NCBI RefSeq assembly: GCF_019145205.1
Contig: NZ_JAHSTT010000002.1
Span: forward strand, 434,001 to 498,000
Length of the DNA stretch: 64,000 bases
Direction of reading: 5' to 3'
Origin: Pseudomonas khavaziana
GTDB lineage: Bacteria; Pseudomonadota; Gammaproteobacteria; Pseudomonadales; Pseudomonadaceae
Part shown: one piece after another, positions 1 to 8,164 of the stretch
Numbering within the stretch: the first letter of the stretch is position 1
How the letters are laid out: each line of letters opens with the position of its first letter
The notes under the pieces: model-generated
What the model was told of the DNA's origin: nothing
Databases searched by the model: none
The model's input: the letters and a program-made list of their open reading frames with translations, nothing else
Made by a program: the position numbers and the translations under genes

Positions 1-304
1 ACGAGTAGATGTAGGCCGCGCCTGCATTCAGCGAGATCGCGGTGGCCAGCGTGGCCGCCACTTCTTCGCGGGTTGCCCCGGCCTTGATGGCGGCATCGGC
101 ATGCACGCCGATGCAACCGTCGCAGCGGGTGGTGATCGCCACCGCGATGGAAATCAGTTCACGGGTCTTGGCGTCGAGTACATTGTTTTCCTCGGCAGCT
201 TCCCCCAGCGCCATGTAGGCTTTGACCATCTTCGGGTTGCTCTTGCCCAGTGAACCAAAAGCTTTCTTCACGGCAGGCAGCAAGTCGGACCAGTTATTGA
301 ACAT
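1..304 (-). CDS. Carboxymuconolactone decarboxylase / AhpD-like protein (3' end outside window)
   Basis: The reverse strand from the ATG at 304 gives an open frame to the window edge beginning MFNNWSDLLPAVKKAFG. A CDGC motif (CxxC) followed by GVHADAAIKAGAT is the hallmark of the AhpD/CMD alkylhydroperoxidase fold, where the two cysteines and a nearby histidine carry out peroxide reduction. About 101 residues are visible and the C-terminus is lost. It is divergent from the AraC-type gene at 404 with 99 bp between the starts, which suggests that regulator controls it (inference). The true substrate cannot be read from the sequence. Confidence 0.85.
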   Translation of the reverse strand, partial: MFNNWSDLLPAVKKAFGSLGKSNPKMVKAYMALGEAAEENNVLDAKTRELISIAVAITTRCDGCIGVHADAAIKAGATREEVAATLATAISLNAGAAYIYS

Positions 305-403
305 TGCAGTAACTCCTGAACAGGTTGGGTGTGAAGCCAGTCTGTAGCGTTGAAGGCTGCGGCTATTGTTCAATCCGCTCATCTTTTTGACCGATGCTCG
401 CAA

Positions 404-1312
404 ATGAATGCCATCGACACCCTTATCGCGCTGGCCAACCTGCGCGGCAGCCTGGATTTGCGTTGCCAGTTCCAAGGGGACTGGGCGTTGGACCATGCGC
501 CGGAAAGCCTCGGCGTGGCGCCTTATCACATCGTGCTCAGCGGCACCTGCCGCGCCGAGTTGTCTGGCGGGCAATATGTAACGTTGGAGGAGGGCGATAT
601 CCTGCTGATGCCTGGGGGCGGTACCCACCTGCTGCGCAGCCAGGGCGCGCGGATCCGCCCGATGCAGCCTCGTGTTATCGAAGGGGGTGCGTTGACCGTG
701 CACCGTTTGGGCGGCGAACAGCCGGATGTGGATATGCTGTGTGGCAGCTTTCACTACAACCGCCAGTCGCTACTATTCGATGCATTGCCGGAATACCTGG
801 TGGTGTCCAGTCGCCAGTGGCAAGGCGATGGACAGTTGGCGGCGCTGATTGCGTTGCTGCGCAGTGAAGCGGACGGGCAGCAAGTGGGCGCCCGTTCGTT
901 TATCAATGCGCTGTCGTCAGCCCTGTTCACCTTGATCCTGCGCAGTTGGCTGAGCGATCAGGCGCCAGGGGAGGGTGCCTTCGCCTTGCTCGCCGACAAG
1001 CGCTTGAGCAAGGCCTGGCAAGCCATGCTGGCCGAACCTGGGCATGAATGGACCATCGATGGCCTGGCGTCGGCGGCCAGCATGTCCCGTGCGACCTTTA
1101 TGCGTGCGTTCGTCAAAGTGGCAGGTGTATCGCCCTGGGTGTTGCTCACCCAATTGCGCATGGAGATGGCGTTCAACCTGCTGCATCAGTCACGCCTTAG
1201 CCTGATCGATATCGCCGCCCAGGTGGGTTATCAGTCCCAGGCGGCGTTCAGCAAGAAATTCAAGGACACCTACGGCCAAGCGCCAGGGCGTATGCGGGCG
1301 CACACCCGATGA
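404..1312 (+). CDS. AraC-family transcriptional regulator with N-terminal cupin domain
   Basis: The protein has about 302 residues. The first two thirds form a cupin-type sensor of the AraC 'cupin_6' kind (EEGDILLMPGGGTHLLR). The last 100 residues carry the two helix-turn-helix motifs of AraC proteins (WTIDGLASAASMSRATFMR and LIDIAAQVGYQSQAAFSKKF). I chose the ATG at 404 (MNAIDTLIAL), which aligns with the usual start of this subgroup, over an in-frame TTG at 350. It lies divergent from the AhpD-like gene, a pairing common for AraC/cupin regulators that govern a neighbouring oxidoreductase or AhpD gene. The ligand is unknown. Confidence 0.85.
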   Translation: MNAIDTLIALANLRGSLDLRCQFQGDWALDHAPESLGVAPYHIVLSGTCRAELSGGQYVTLEEGDILLMPGGGTHLLRSQGARIRPMQPRVIEGGALTVHRLGGEQPDVDMLCGSFHYNRQSLLFDALPEYLVVSSRQWQGDGQLAALIALLRSEADGQQVGARSFINALSSALFTLILRSWLSDQAPGEGAFALLADKRLSKAWQAMLAEPGHEWTIDGLASAASMSRATFMRAFVKVAGVSPWVLLTQLRMEMAFNLLHQSRLSLIDIAAQVGYQSQAAFSKKFKDTYGQAPGRMRAHTR

Positions 1313-1346
1313 TCGTCCCACGCAGAGCGTGGGAACGATCATCGGG
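1305..1346. terminator. Long hairpin between convergent genes
   Basis: CCCGATGATCGT, CCCACGC, AGA, GCGTGGG and AACGATCATCGGG form a nearly perfect inverted repeat. It spans the stop codons of the AraC gene and the convergent acylase gene. The CCCACGCAGAGCGTGGG core is a widespread Pseudomonas intergenic repeat, so it may be a mobile repeat used as a bidirectional transcription stop. There is no T-run, so a Rho-independent role is not proven. Confidence 0.6.
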
Positions 1347-3693
1347 CTGGCAGCAGTTTCAAGGTGCCGCGGGTATTGGCCGTCACTTCCTCGTCACTGA
1401 AGTGCGCCTGCTCATACCTGCCCTCGATATAGCTCTGCGCCTGGTCGCCATAGTGCGTATCAAAGGGCACACCGCTTTGCCCCACCGGATTGATGGTGAG
1501 GGCGTGGGTCGGGTCGGCGAAGTCGATCAGGCGCCGTGTCGACGGGCCGTAGGTCACAGGCCACGGTGCCGGGCCGATCGGGGCGGTCTGGTTGTTCGGC
1601 ACTTCGTGGCTGCCCGGTGCCGGGAACGGGCCGACGTTGAAGAGCTTATCCAATGGCTTTTGCATGCCCAGCGGGTGGCCGTGGGTCAGGGTGTGCGCCT
1701 TGCCCCACTGCCACTGCGCCGGGTCATCGCCGAACGTAACCTTGAGGTGCGCGAGGCTATTGTCCCAGGCGAGCTTGACGGTGTCGGCCCGCTTGCCATT
1801 CCACCAGGGTGAGTCCGCCGAGGCGGCCAGGCGTGGCAGCGCGGCGTCGATCACGCGGGTGCTGATCAGGGTCTTGAACAGTGCATCGCCCAGTTTCGGG
1901 TGGAAGGTCGCTTCGGCGAGGTTGAACTGCAACTGGTTGAACAGCGTGGCGCTGGTGGAGTCCAGCGGGTAGTCGCCTTTCCAGTTGGATAGTTGTTCCA
2001 CCAGCTTCAACTCTGCCGGGTCCTTGACCACTTCGCGCAGCACCGGCAACAGCGGCGCCAGCAGGCGCGGGCCATAGGCGGTGGTGGTACCCAGTTGAAG
2101 GGCCTGGCTGTTGGTCACATCCCACTTCACGCTCTTGTCGCTCAACTGCGCGTTCAACTGCTGGCCACGGTCGGCCAGGTTGTAATAGCCGGGAATTTCC
2201 ATGCCTGTAGGGGAGGCCGGCTGCGCGTTGGCCGACACCACATAGCCACGCGACGGGTTTTCTTCCTGGGGGTTGGCACTGAAGGGGTAGAAGCCCAGCT
2301 TGTCGGCCTGGGCGGTACTGCCATCGAGGATGAACGCCGGGTTGACCCCGGCCGGGCGCATCGGCAACTGTGCCGCCGCCCACCAGCCGATATCACCCTT
2401 GGCATTGGCCCATATGATGTTGAGGCCCGGTGCCGATACCTTGGCCGCAGCGGCCCGCGCCTTGGCCAAGGTATCGGCGCGGTTGAGCTGGTAGAAACCT
2501 TCGAGGATCGGGTTTTCGCTGTCGAGGAACGCCCACCACATGGCAATCGGCGTGCTGCCGGCGTTCTCGCCGAGCACGTCATTGATGATCGGGCCGTGGG
2601 GCGAGCGGCGCAGGATGAGGTTCACCGGCGCCTGGCCCTTGATCTGGATCTGCTGCTCGCTGCTGGTCATGTCGACCCATTGGCCGTGATACCAGACCTG
2701 GTTGGGGTTGTCCGGATTGACCTTCTCGGCGACCAGGTCGATGTCGTCGTTCTGGAACATGGTCAGGCTCCAGCCGAAATCCATGTTGTGCCCCAGGAAC
2801 GCCACTGGCACCAGCGCGTTGTGATAGCCATACAACTCAAAACCGGGCGCTGACAGGTGCGCTTCGTACCACACCGACGGCACCGAGAAACGGATATGGG
2901 GGTCACCCGCCAGCAGGGGTTTGCCGCTACGGGTGTGGCTGCCACTGACGGCCCAGGCATTGCTGCCCTCGAACTGCGGCAGGCCGTTGTCGGCCAGGGC
3001 CTGTTCGCTCAGGGCGGCGATAGCGCCGAGGGTGTTCCAGTCGCCGTTCGCCAGGTTGAGGGCGCCCTTGGGTTGCCAGTCGAGGTCGAAGACTTTCAAG
3101 TAATCGCTGCCCAACCGGTCGCGCACGTAGGTCAGCACCGGCTCGGTACGAAAGGCCGCGGCAAAGCTGTAGGCCATGTACCCGGCGACGCTGATGCTGT
3201 CTTCGGCGGTGAATGGGCGCTTGGGGATACCCAGCACATCGAACTCCATGGGGCTGGCGTGGCTGGCCTGATATTGGTTGATTCCGTCCAGATAGGCCTG
3301 CAGGGCTTTCGAGGAGGCTGAGTCCGGGTCCATGTGCTCGGCGTAGCTTGAGGCGCGCTCGCGAATACGCAGGCTGCGGAACAGCTTATCGGTCTCGAGC
3401 AGCTTCGGCCCCAGCACTTCGGCCAGCTCGCCCCGGGCCAGGCGCCGTATGATCTCCATCTGGAACAATCGGTCCTGGGCATGCACATAGCCCAGGGCGC
3501 GGTACAGGTCGGCCTCGTTCTCGGCGCGGATATGCGGCACGCCACGGTCGTCGTAGCGCACCGTGACCGAGCCTTGCAGGTGGGCCAGGGTCACCGTGCC
3601 CTGGCGCGTGGGCTGCTTGCTGTAGAGGTACCAACCGGCGCCCAGGGCGACCAGCACAATCAGCACCGCGAAAACCTGCAAGACGCGCTTCAT
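1339..3693 (-). CDS. hacB: Penicillin acylase family protein, probable acyl-homoserine lactone acylase (HacB-like)
   Basis: The protein has about 784 residues. A single N-terminal membrane/signal segment (VLQVFAVLIVLVALGAGWYLY) is followed by the S45 penicillin acylase fold. In this Ntn-hydrolase family a precursor is cut autocatalytically just before a serine that becomes the nucleophile at the new N-terminus. Here that residue is the Ser of EGSNAWAVSG near residue 244, followed by GKPLLAGDPH typical of the beta chain. Length and gene neighbourhood fit P. aeruginosa HacB (PA0305) better than PvdQ or QuiP, but this rests on memory. The ATG at 3693 is preferred over 3699 because an AAGGA box lies 6 nt before it. 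It is likely co-transcribed with the thioredoxin-like gene 26 nt upstream. Whether the true substrate is AHL or another amide cannot be seen. Confidence 0.72.
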   Translation of the reverse strand: MKRVLQVFAVLIVLVALGAGWYLYSKQPTRQGTVTLAHLQGSVTVRYDDRGVPHIRAENEADLYRALGYVHAQDRLFQMEIIRRLARGELAEVLGPKLLETDKLFRSLRIRERASSYAEHMDPDSASSKALQAYLDGINQYQASHASPMEFDVLGIPKRPFTAEDSISVAGYMAYSFAAAFRTEPVLTYVRDRLGSDYLKVFDLDWQPKGALNLANGDWNTLGAIAALSEQALADNGLPQFEGSNAWAVSGSHTRSGKPLLAGDPHIRFSVPSVWYEAHLSAPGFELYGYHNALVPVAFLGHNMDFGWSLTMFQNDDIDLVAEKVNPDNPNQVWYHGQWVDMTSSEQQIQIKGQAPVNLILRRSPHGPIINDVLGENAGSTPIAMWWAFLDSENPILEGFYQLNRADTLAKARAAAAKVSAPGLNIIWANAKGDIGWWAAAQLPMRPAGVNPAFILDGSTAQADKLGFYPFSANPQEENPSRGYVVSANAQPASPTGMEIPGYYNLADRGQQLNAQLSDKSVKWDVTNSQALQLGTTTAYGPRLLAPLLPVLREVVKDPAELKLVEQLSNWKGDYPLDSTSATLFNQLQFNLAEATFHPKLGDALFKTLISTRVIDAALPRLAASADSPWWNGKRADTVKLAWDNSLAHLKVTFGDDPAQWQWGKAHTLTHGHPLGMQKPLDKLFNVGPFPAPGSHEVPNNQTAPIGPAPWPVTYGPSTRRLIDFADPTHALTINPVGQSGVPFDTHYGDQAQSYIEGRYEQAHFSDEEVTANTRGTLKLLPAR

Positions 3694-3719
3694 GAACATT
3701 CCTTACCAAAGTGGACGGG

Positions 3720-4295
3720 CTACAGATCCTTAGGCCACGAACAATAGCAGCCTACCGCGAGGGTGTGAGTGGCATTCACTTCGCGTCCGGTTCCAAGGGC
3801 CTTGAGGATCGGCTCGATAAAACTGTTGCTGGCATTGCACGTCAGCCCCTCGCTGTAGGGGCCGAAATAGGCCAGCTTGCCTGTGCGGTCCCAAATGCCC
3901 ACTGCAGGGCTGGCGGGTATCCGGTCGGCGCCGGGCAGGGCGTCGATGACTTTCATGTGGCGCAGGTTGTCGGGTAGCTGGCCGTGGCTGCCGGGTTTTT
4001 GCAGGGCATAGAACTCCACTCCTTGGGGCCCGTACTGCTCGATCAGCTCGCCCAGGTGTTGCTGGTTACCAACATTGCACGGGCAGGCCGGGTCCCAGAA
4101 GTGCACCAGGCGAATCGGGCCAGGGCCACTGAGGGCGGCAGGCAGTTGCAGCGCATCGCCGGAGAACACTGCCGTGTGTTCGCTGAAGGCGCGCAGGTAG
4201 CGGCCCTGGAACCAGTCATACGCAGCCCACAGCACGCCGGCGCAGATAACCAGGATCAGACTGGCGAACAGGGCATTACGGTAGGGCGGTCGCAT
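3720..4295 (-). CDS. DUF6436-type membrane-anchored thioredoxin-fold protein
   Basis: The protein has 191 residues with one N-terminal membrane segment (ALFASLILVICAGVLWAAY) and a periplasmic domain. A WDPACPCN motif sits where thioredoxin-like proteins carry their redox or cysteine-rich active loop, in the context VHFWDPACPC. A TASPAVGIWDRTG-like stretch resembles the cis-Pro region. A second cysteine pair is found at the C-terminus (GCYC). The family is known only as a DUF; a redox or cysteine-related role at the membrane is inference. It ends 26 nt before the acylase gene, so the two are probably one transcript. Confidence 0.65.
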   Translation of the reverse strand: MRPPYRNALFASLILVICAGVLWAAYDWFQGRYLRAFSEHTAVFSGDALQLPAALSGPGPIRLVHFWDPACPCNVGNQQHLGELIEQYGPQGVEFYALQKPGSHGQLPDNLRHMKVIDALPGADRIPASPAVGIWDRTGKLAYFGPYSEGLTCNASNSFIEPILKALGTGREVNATHTLAVGCYCSWPKDL

Positions 4296-4394
4296 TCAGA
4301 GGTATCCTCGCAGGTCGCGTAGCTTGCCATGCTTGTCCTGACAGATGAATATCGCAGCTCGATATTCATCTTCACCGCCAGTCTGGAAGCCTTT

Positions 4395-5336
4395 ATGCCC
4401 GTTACCTTTGACCCTGATCATCTGCGCGAAAGCTTGCGGCCGTTGGTGGACGCGCAACCGCTCAGCGCCGAAGCGCGGGTCTACCAACGTTTCTATGGGC
4501 TCGACCTGGCCGCCCGCAAGGCGCCGGCCGTGAGTCGCCTGGGGCGTTTCGAGGTGGACGGGTTCGAAGTAGTGGCCCAGGTGTGGTGGCCGCCTGAGCC
4601 GGTGGCGACGATGTTCATGTTCCACGGCTTCTACGATCACATGGGACTGTATCGCCACGTGGTGGACTGGGCATTGGACCAGGGCTTCGTGGTGATTGCC
4701 TGCGACCTGCCGGGCCACGGTTTGTCCAGCGGCCCCCGCGCCAGCATCGATGAATTTGCGGTATATCAGCGGGTGGTGCAGGGGCTGTTCGCCGAGGCCA
4801 AGGCCTTGCAATTGCCCCAACCCTGGCACCTGTTCGGGCAAAGCACCGGCGGCGCCATTGTGGTGGATCACCTGCTCAACCACGGTGCCGACAGCCCCGC
4901 CCAAGGCAAGACCTTTTTGCTATCGCCCTTGGTACGGCCGCGGGCCTGGGGTTGGTCCCAGGTCAGCTATTACCTGCTGCGCCCGTTCGTCAAAGGCATT
5001 GCCCGGCGTTTCAGCGATAACTCCAACGATCCTGACTTCAAGCCGTTCCTTGAAGCCGACCCGCTCCAGCCCCGCCAATTACCCACCGCCTGGGTGGGGG
5101 CGCTGGCGCGCTGGATCAAGCGCATCGAAGCCGCGCCACGCAGCGCCAGGCGGCCGGTGATCGTGCAGGGTGAGGAAGATATGACGGTGGATTGGCAGCA
5201 CAACTTGCGCGTGCTGCGGGGGAAGTTCGACCAGCCCGAGGTGTTGATGCTCAAGCGGGGCCGGCATCACCTGGCCAATGAGATTCCAGCGATTCGCGAA
5301 GAATACTTCCGGTATTTGACGGACCATCTGAACTGA
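4395..5336 (+). CDS. Alpha/beta hydrolase (lysophospholipase / monoacylglycerol lipase-like, S33)
   Basis: The protein has 313 residues. A FHGFYDHMG oxyanion region, the GQSTGG nucleophile elbow (Ser) after HLF, an EEDMTVDW segment with the likely acid, and KRGRHHLANE with the likely catalytic histidine make a complete serine hydrolase triad of the PldB/Hydrolase_4 type. The start at 4395 (MPVTFDPDHL) has a GGAAG box about 6 nt upstream and is chosen over an in-frame ATG at 4329. It is divergent from the DUF6436 gene, with about 100 bp between the starts. The natural ester substrate is unknown. Confidence 0.8.
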   Translation: MPVTFDPDHLRESLRPLVDAQPLSAEARVYQRFYGLDLAARKAPAVSRLGRFEVDGFEVVAQVWWPPEPVATMFMFHGFYDHMGLYRHVVDWALDQGFVVIACDLPGHGLSSGPRASIDEFAVYQRVVQGLFAEAKALQLPQPWHLFGQSTGGAIVVDHLLNHGADSPAQGKTFLLSPLVRPRAWGWSQVSYYLLRPFVKGIARRFSDNSNDPDFKPFLEADPLQPRQLPTAWVGALARWIKRIEAAPRSARRPVIVQGEEDMTVDWQHNLRVLRGKFDQPEVLMLKRGRHHLANEIPAIREEYFRYLTDHLN

Positions 5337-5344
5337 TACGGTCC

Positions 5345-5440
5345 AAATGTGGGAGGGGGCTTGCTCCCGATAGCGCTGGGTCAGCTACACATAAGTTGAC
5401 TGACACACTGCTATCGGGAGCAAGCCCCCTCCCACATTTT
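5345..5440. repeat. REPIN, GTGGGAGG family
   Basis: Two inverted copies of ATGTGGGAGGGGGCTTGC plus TCCCGATAGC flank a short unrelated spacer, giving a doublet of about 95 bp that can fold into one long hairpin. It lies between the convergent hydrolase and DUF2059 genes and stops 1 nt before the DUF2059 stop codon. This is the first of the many copies in the window. Confidence 0.9.
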
Positions 5441-5441
5441 G

Positions 5442-6194
5442 TTACTGCGCCAGGCTTGAGGTGCTTTGGCCGACTGCCAGCCCTGCGCGAATGGCTGCCA
5501 GGGCGGCCTGGTAATACGCCTTACCCTGGGGCGACTCGGCAAACGTGGCGAATTCTTCCAGCTCCGGGTCGGACAAATCCCGGTAGACATACAGCAATGT
5601 GTTATTCAGATCCTTATCAATCTGCTGCATCAGCCGTTCCCGCTGTCCATTCAACATGCCTTGGGCCTGGCCTCCGCCAAGCAGGCCGGGGATCATCTGG
5701 CTCAAGCTGTCGGCCGCCACGCCGGCAATCGCCAGGCTGACTTCCGCCCCGGCTTCACGAGCAGGCAGCGCCTGGGCCAGGTGGCCGATGATCAGGTTGC
5801 GGGTGGCTTCGGCCTGGATTTTCGGCAGGCCCTGGGCGTTCTTCGCCAATTGGTCGCGTCGGGTGGCCAGCAATTCGGCGGCGACAATCTTGCGCCCCAG
5901 GGGCGATTGGAAAAACGCCAGGGCCGGTTGCGGGTCTGGCAGGTGCTGGCGCAATTGCGCCTCGGCACGCTGGTCCATGGCCTGGGCGCCAAAGCGTTTA
6001 TTGCTGTTGTCCACCAGCGCCTGGTACACCGCTGGTGGCAGGCTATTGCGATAGCGTTGCTGGGCGGCACTGAGGGCGTCATTGAAATGCGCACGTTGTT
6101 CGGCCCAGCCGGCGACCTTATATAACTGGTCGTAGCCGTCTGCCCAGGCGGGCAAAACGCAGAGCATCAACACGGAAAATAACAAACGACGCAT
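5442..6194 (-). CDS. DUF2059 domain-containing secreted protein
   Basis: The protein has 250 residues with a clear signal peptide (MRRLLFSVLMLCVLPAWA). The mature part is helical and ends with a DUF2059-type segment (LSDPELEEFATFAESPQGKAYYQA) seen in many proteobacterial periplasmic proteins of unknown role. No catalytic motif can be recognised. It is separated from the upstream hydrolase by a REPIN and is divergent from the 2-oxoglutarate oxygenase gene. Confidence 0.75.
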   Translation of the reverse strand: MRRLLFSVLMLCVLPAWADGYDQLYKVAGWAEQRAHFNDALSAAQQRYRNSLPPAVYQALVDNSNKRFGAQAMDQRAEAQLRQHLPDPQPALAFFQSPLGRKIVAAELLATRRDQLAKNAQGLPKIQAEATRNLIIGHLAQALPAREAGAEVSLAIAGVAADSLSQMIPGLLGGGQAQGMLNGQRERLMQQIDKDLNNTLLYVYRDLSDPELEEFATFAESPQGKAYYQAALAAIRAGLAVGQSTSSLAQ

Positions 6195-6325
6195 ATGGAC
6201 TCCTGTCAGTCGGCCACTATTGTCCGTGTCGGGCGTAGGATTTGTCGAGAAGTCCTATCAGTCACCTGACTAAAGTGTATTCAGACGCTCAGCGGCTCTG
6301 TCGGATTCACAGGCGTATGGATACT

Positions 6326-6958
6326 ATGCGCGCCATGCAAATACCCCTCGATCACCCGCTGCTGCAACGCATTGTCGACGACCTGGCCGAAAAAGGCTGG
6401 TCGCAGCAGAATGGCTTCCTGCCCCAGGCTCTGACCCTGGAACTCGCTGCTGAGTGCCATAAACGTGCGGCTGAAGGTGAACTGGCACCGGCAGCGGTCG
6501 GGCGCGGGCCGGCCCAGGAGATTCGCGAGGGCATTCGCGGTGACCATATCCAGTGGCTGGAGGAAGGTGACGCGGCAGTCTGCGACACCTATATGGCGGT
6601 GATGGACGGCCTGCGCCTGGCGATGAACCGCAGCCTGTTCCTGGGTCTGGAAGATTTCGAAAGCCACTTCGCGATGTACCCGCCCGGGGCTTTTTACCTT
6701 AAGCATGTGGACCGGTTTCGCGATGATGACCGGCGCATGGTCTCGGCGGTGATCTACTTGAACGACGCCTGGCTGCCCGAGCATGGCGGCCAGTTACGCA
6801 TGTACCTCAAGGGCGGCGTTGAATACGACGTGGTGCCGACCGGTGGTTGCCTGGTGGTGTTTTTGTCGGGCGAAGTGCCCCACGAGGTACTGCCTGCCTC
6901 GCGCGAACGCCTGTCCTTGACCGGTTGGTTTCGCCGGCGGGGTAATGAGCCGTTTTAA
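6326..6958 (+). CDS. 2-oxoglutarate/Fe(II)-dependent oxygenase (prolyl-4-hydroxylase-like)
   Basis: The protein has about 210 residues. The iron triad is visible as H127-V-D129 (FYLKHVDRF) and H186 (GEVPHEVLP), followed by R195 (SRERLSLTGW), which would bind 2-oxoglutarate. This is the P4Hc/2OG-FeII_Oxy_3 pattern. Possible starts are ATG at 6317, 6326 or 6335; none has a strong Shine-Dalgarno box and 6326 is a compromise. The substrate is unknown. Related bacterial proteins hydroxylate prolines in translation factors, so a protein substrate is plausible. Confidence 0.82.
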   Translation: MRAMQIPLDHPLLQRIVDDLAEKGWSQQNGFLPQALTLELAAECHKRAAEGELAPAAVGRGPAQEIREGIRGDHIQWLEEGDAAVCDTYMAVMDGLRLAMNRSLFLGLEDFESHFAMYPPGAFYLKHVDRFRDDDRRMVSAVIYLNDAWLPEHGGQLRMYLKGGVEYDVVPTGGCLVVFLSGEVPHEVLPASRERLSLTGWFRRRGNEPF

Positions 6959-6991
6959 GCCGGCAAAGGATTCTGACGTCTTGCCTTGAAC

Positions 6992-7026
6992 AAAATGTGG
7001 GAGGGGGCAAGCCCCCTCCCACATTT
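6992..7026. repeat. Compact REP hairpin, GTGGGAGG family
   Basis: AAATGTGGGAGGGGGC joined almost directly to AGCCCCCTCCCACATTT gives a near-perfect 35-bp palindrome, with the spacer of the usual doublet lost. It sits between two convergent genes and could act as a transcription stop for both. Confidence 0.85.
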
Positions 7027-7029
7027 GAC

Positions 7030-7524
7030 CTACTGTGTCTTGACTATCGGTGCACTGCTTTCAAACCACTTCTGCGCCATCGCCTTCAATCTGCCATCCG
7101 CCTTCACCCGTTCCAGGGCCATGTCCAGGCTGCTCTTGAACGCTGGGTTACCTTTCTGGAATGGGATCACAAGGTCCGGCTTCTCGCGATAAGCCGTGCT
7201 GAAATCGAACCGATCCTTGAGTTCGGCAGTCATAGCGATATGGTTTATAGCCACGTCGTACTTGCCGGTTTCCACACCTGGCAATAGGTCGTTGTCGTCG
7301 GTGGTGATAAAAGACGGGCGTACGTCCATTTCCTTGGCCAGTTGCTCACCCAGCTCCACTTCAAAGCCGGTGAGCTTGTCGCCGTCCTTGAAGTTGTAGG
7401 GCGCGGTGTTGGCTTCCAGGGCGATGCGCAGTTCACCGCGATCATTGACGTCGTCGATCAATTCGGCGTGAGCCAAGGGGCTCAGCAGGGGAAGCAAAAG
7501 TAACAGGCCAGGCGAAAAGCGCAT
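7030..7524 (-). CDS. Short periplasmic solute-binding-like protein (SBP family 3, one lobe)
   Basis: The protein has about 164 residues with a signal peptide (MRFSPGLLLLLPLLSPLAHA). The first part matches the N-terminal lobe of family 3 amino-acid-binding proteins: RGELRIALEANTAPYNF, GFEVELGEQLAKEM, then GKYDVAINHIAMTAELKDRFDFS. It then passes straight to their C-terminal helix (ALERVKADGRLKAMAQKWF). The second lobe present in normal proteins of about 250 residues is absent and no frameshift is visible. The ATG at 7524 has an AGGAG box 5 nt upstream. It may be a minimal sensor or ligand binder rather than a transporter component, since no ABC permease lies nearby. Confidence 0.72.
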   Translation of the reverse strand: MRFSPGLLLLLPLLSPLAHAELIDDVNDRGELRIALEANTAPYNFKDGDKLTGFEVELGEQLAKEMDVRPSFITTDDNDLLPGVETGKYDVAINHIAMTAELKDRFDFSTAYREKPDLVIPFQKGNPAFKSSLDMALERVKADGRLKAMAQKWFESSAPIVKTQ

Positions 7525-7658
7525 GGTCACTCCTAAAGAATTCGTACGGGCGAGACGCCGTTCAGCATCGCTTTGCTATGGTGTCGAGTGCCTTGGACAG
7601 CAATTTGTCGCGAAGTTGTCATAACCCCACAGATTTCACCGAAAAACTGGAGAAGCGA

Positions 7659-8099
7659 ATGAAAGCCCTTTTATCCCGCGCCACCCTGGCCAGCCTGTTG
7701 CTGGGTGCTTCGATGTTGGCCACAGCCGCCGACGGTATCCCGCGCAGTGCTGCACCGGAAGGTGCCAAGGTGTTTATCGTCTCGCCGAAAGATGGCGCCA
7801 CCGTCGATAAAACCTTCACCGTGAAATTCGGCATGGAAGGCCTGAAACTGGCCCCAGCCACCGACCAGGCGCCAGGCACCGGCCACCACCATCTGCTGAT
7901 CGACCAGAAAGAACTGCCGGATGCGAAGCTGCCGATCCCGGCCACCGACACTGTGATCCACTACGGCAAGGCCCAGACCGAGACTGAAGTGACCCTCACC
8001 CCAGGCAAGCACACCTTGCAACTGGTGGCTGGCGACAAACTGCACATGCAGTTCAACCCCACTGTAGCCTCTAAAGTGATCACGGTTAACGTGAAGTAA
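7659..8099 (+). CDS. DUF4399 domain-containing secreted protein
   Basis: The protein has 146 residues with a signal peptide (SRATLASLLLGASMLATAA). The mature domain shows VFIVSPKDGATV, GTGHHHLLID and an Ig-like beta pattern ending in VASKVITVNVK, typical of DUF4399. A histidine cluster (GHHH) could bind metal, but the role is unknown. The start at 7659 follows a GGAGA box; an upstream in-frame ATG at 7578 lies in the promoter region and is rejected. A strong terminator follows the gene. Confidence 0.78.
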   Translation: MKALLSRATLASLLLGASMLATAADGIPRSAAPEGAKVFIVSPKDGATVDKTFTVKFGMEGLKLAPATDQAPGTGHHHLLIDQKELPDAKLPIPATDTVIHYGKAQTETEVTLTPGKHTLQLVAGDKLHMQFNPTVASKVITVNVK

Positions 8100-8113
8100 G
8101 ATTTGTTCAGATG

Positions 8114-8147
8114 CAAAAAAGGGAGCCCCTCGGGGGCTCCCTTTTTC
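8114..8147. terminator. Rho-independent terminator, bidirectional
   Basis: AAAAAAGGGAGCCCC, TCGG and GGGGCTCCCTTTTT form a GC-rich stem with A and T tracts on either side. It therefore can stop both the DUF4399 gene and the convergent serA gene. Confidence 0.93.
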
Positions 8148-8164
8148 GTGGTGCGATTGAAGCC

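Noticed and set aside
5345..5440. Classical Rho-independent terminator
   Set aside because: The inverted repeat belongs to a repeated family with the same arms at many sites and has no clear T-run; termination may be a side effect.
7030..7524. Pseudogene call for the short solute-binding protein
   Set aside because: The frame is intact, with signal peptide, start box and proper C-terminus; missing lobe 2 alone does not prove decay.
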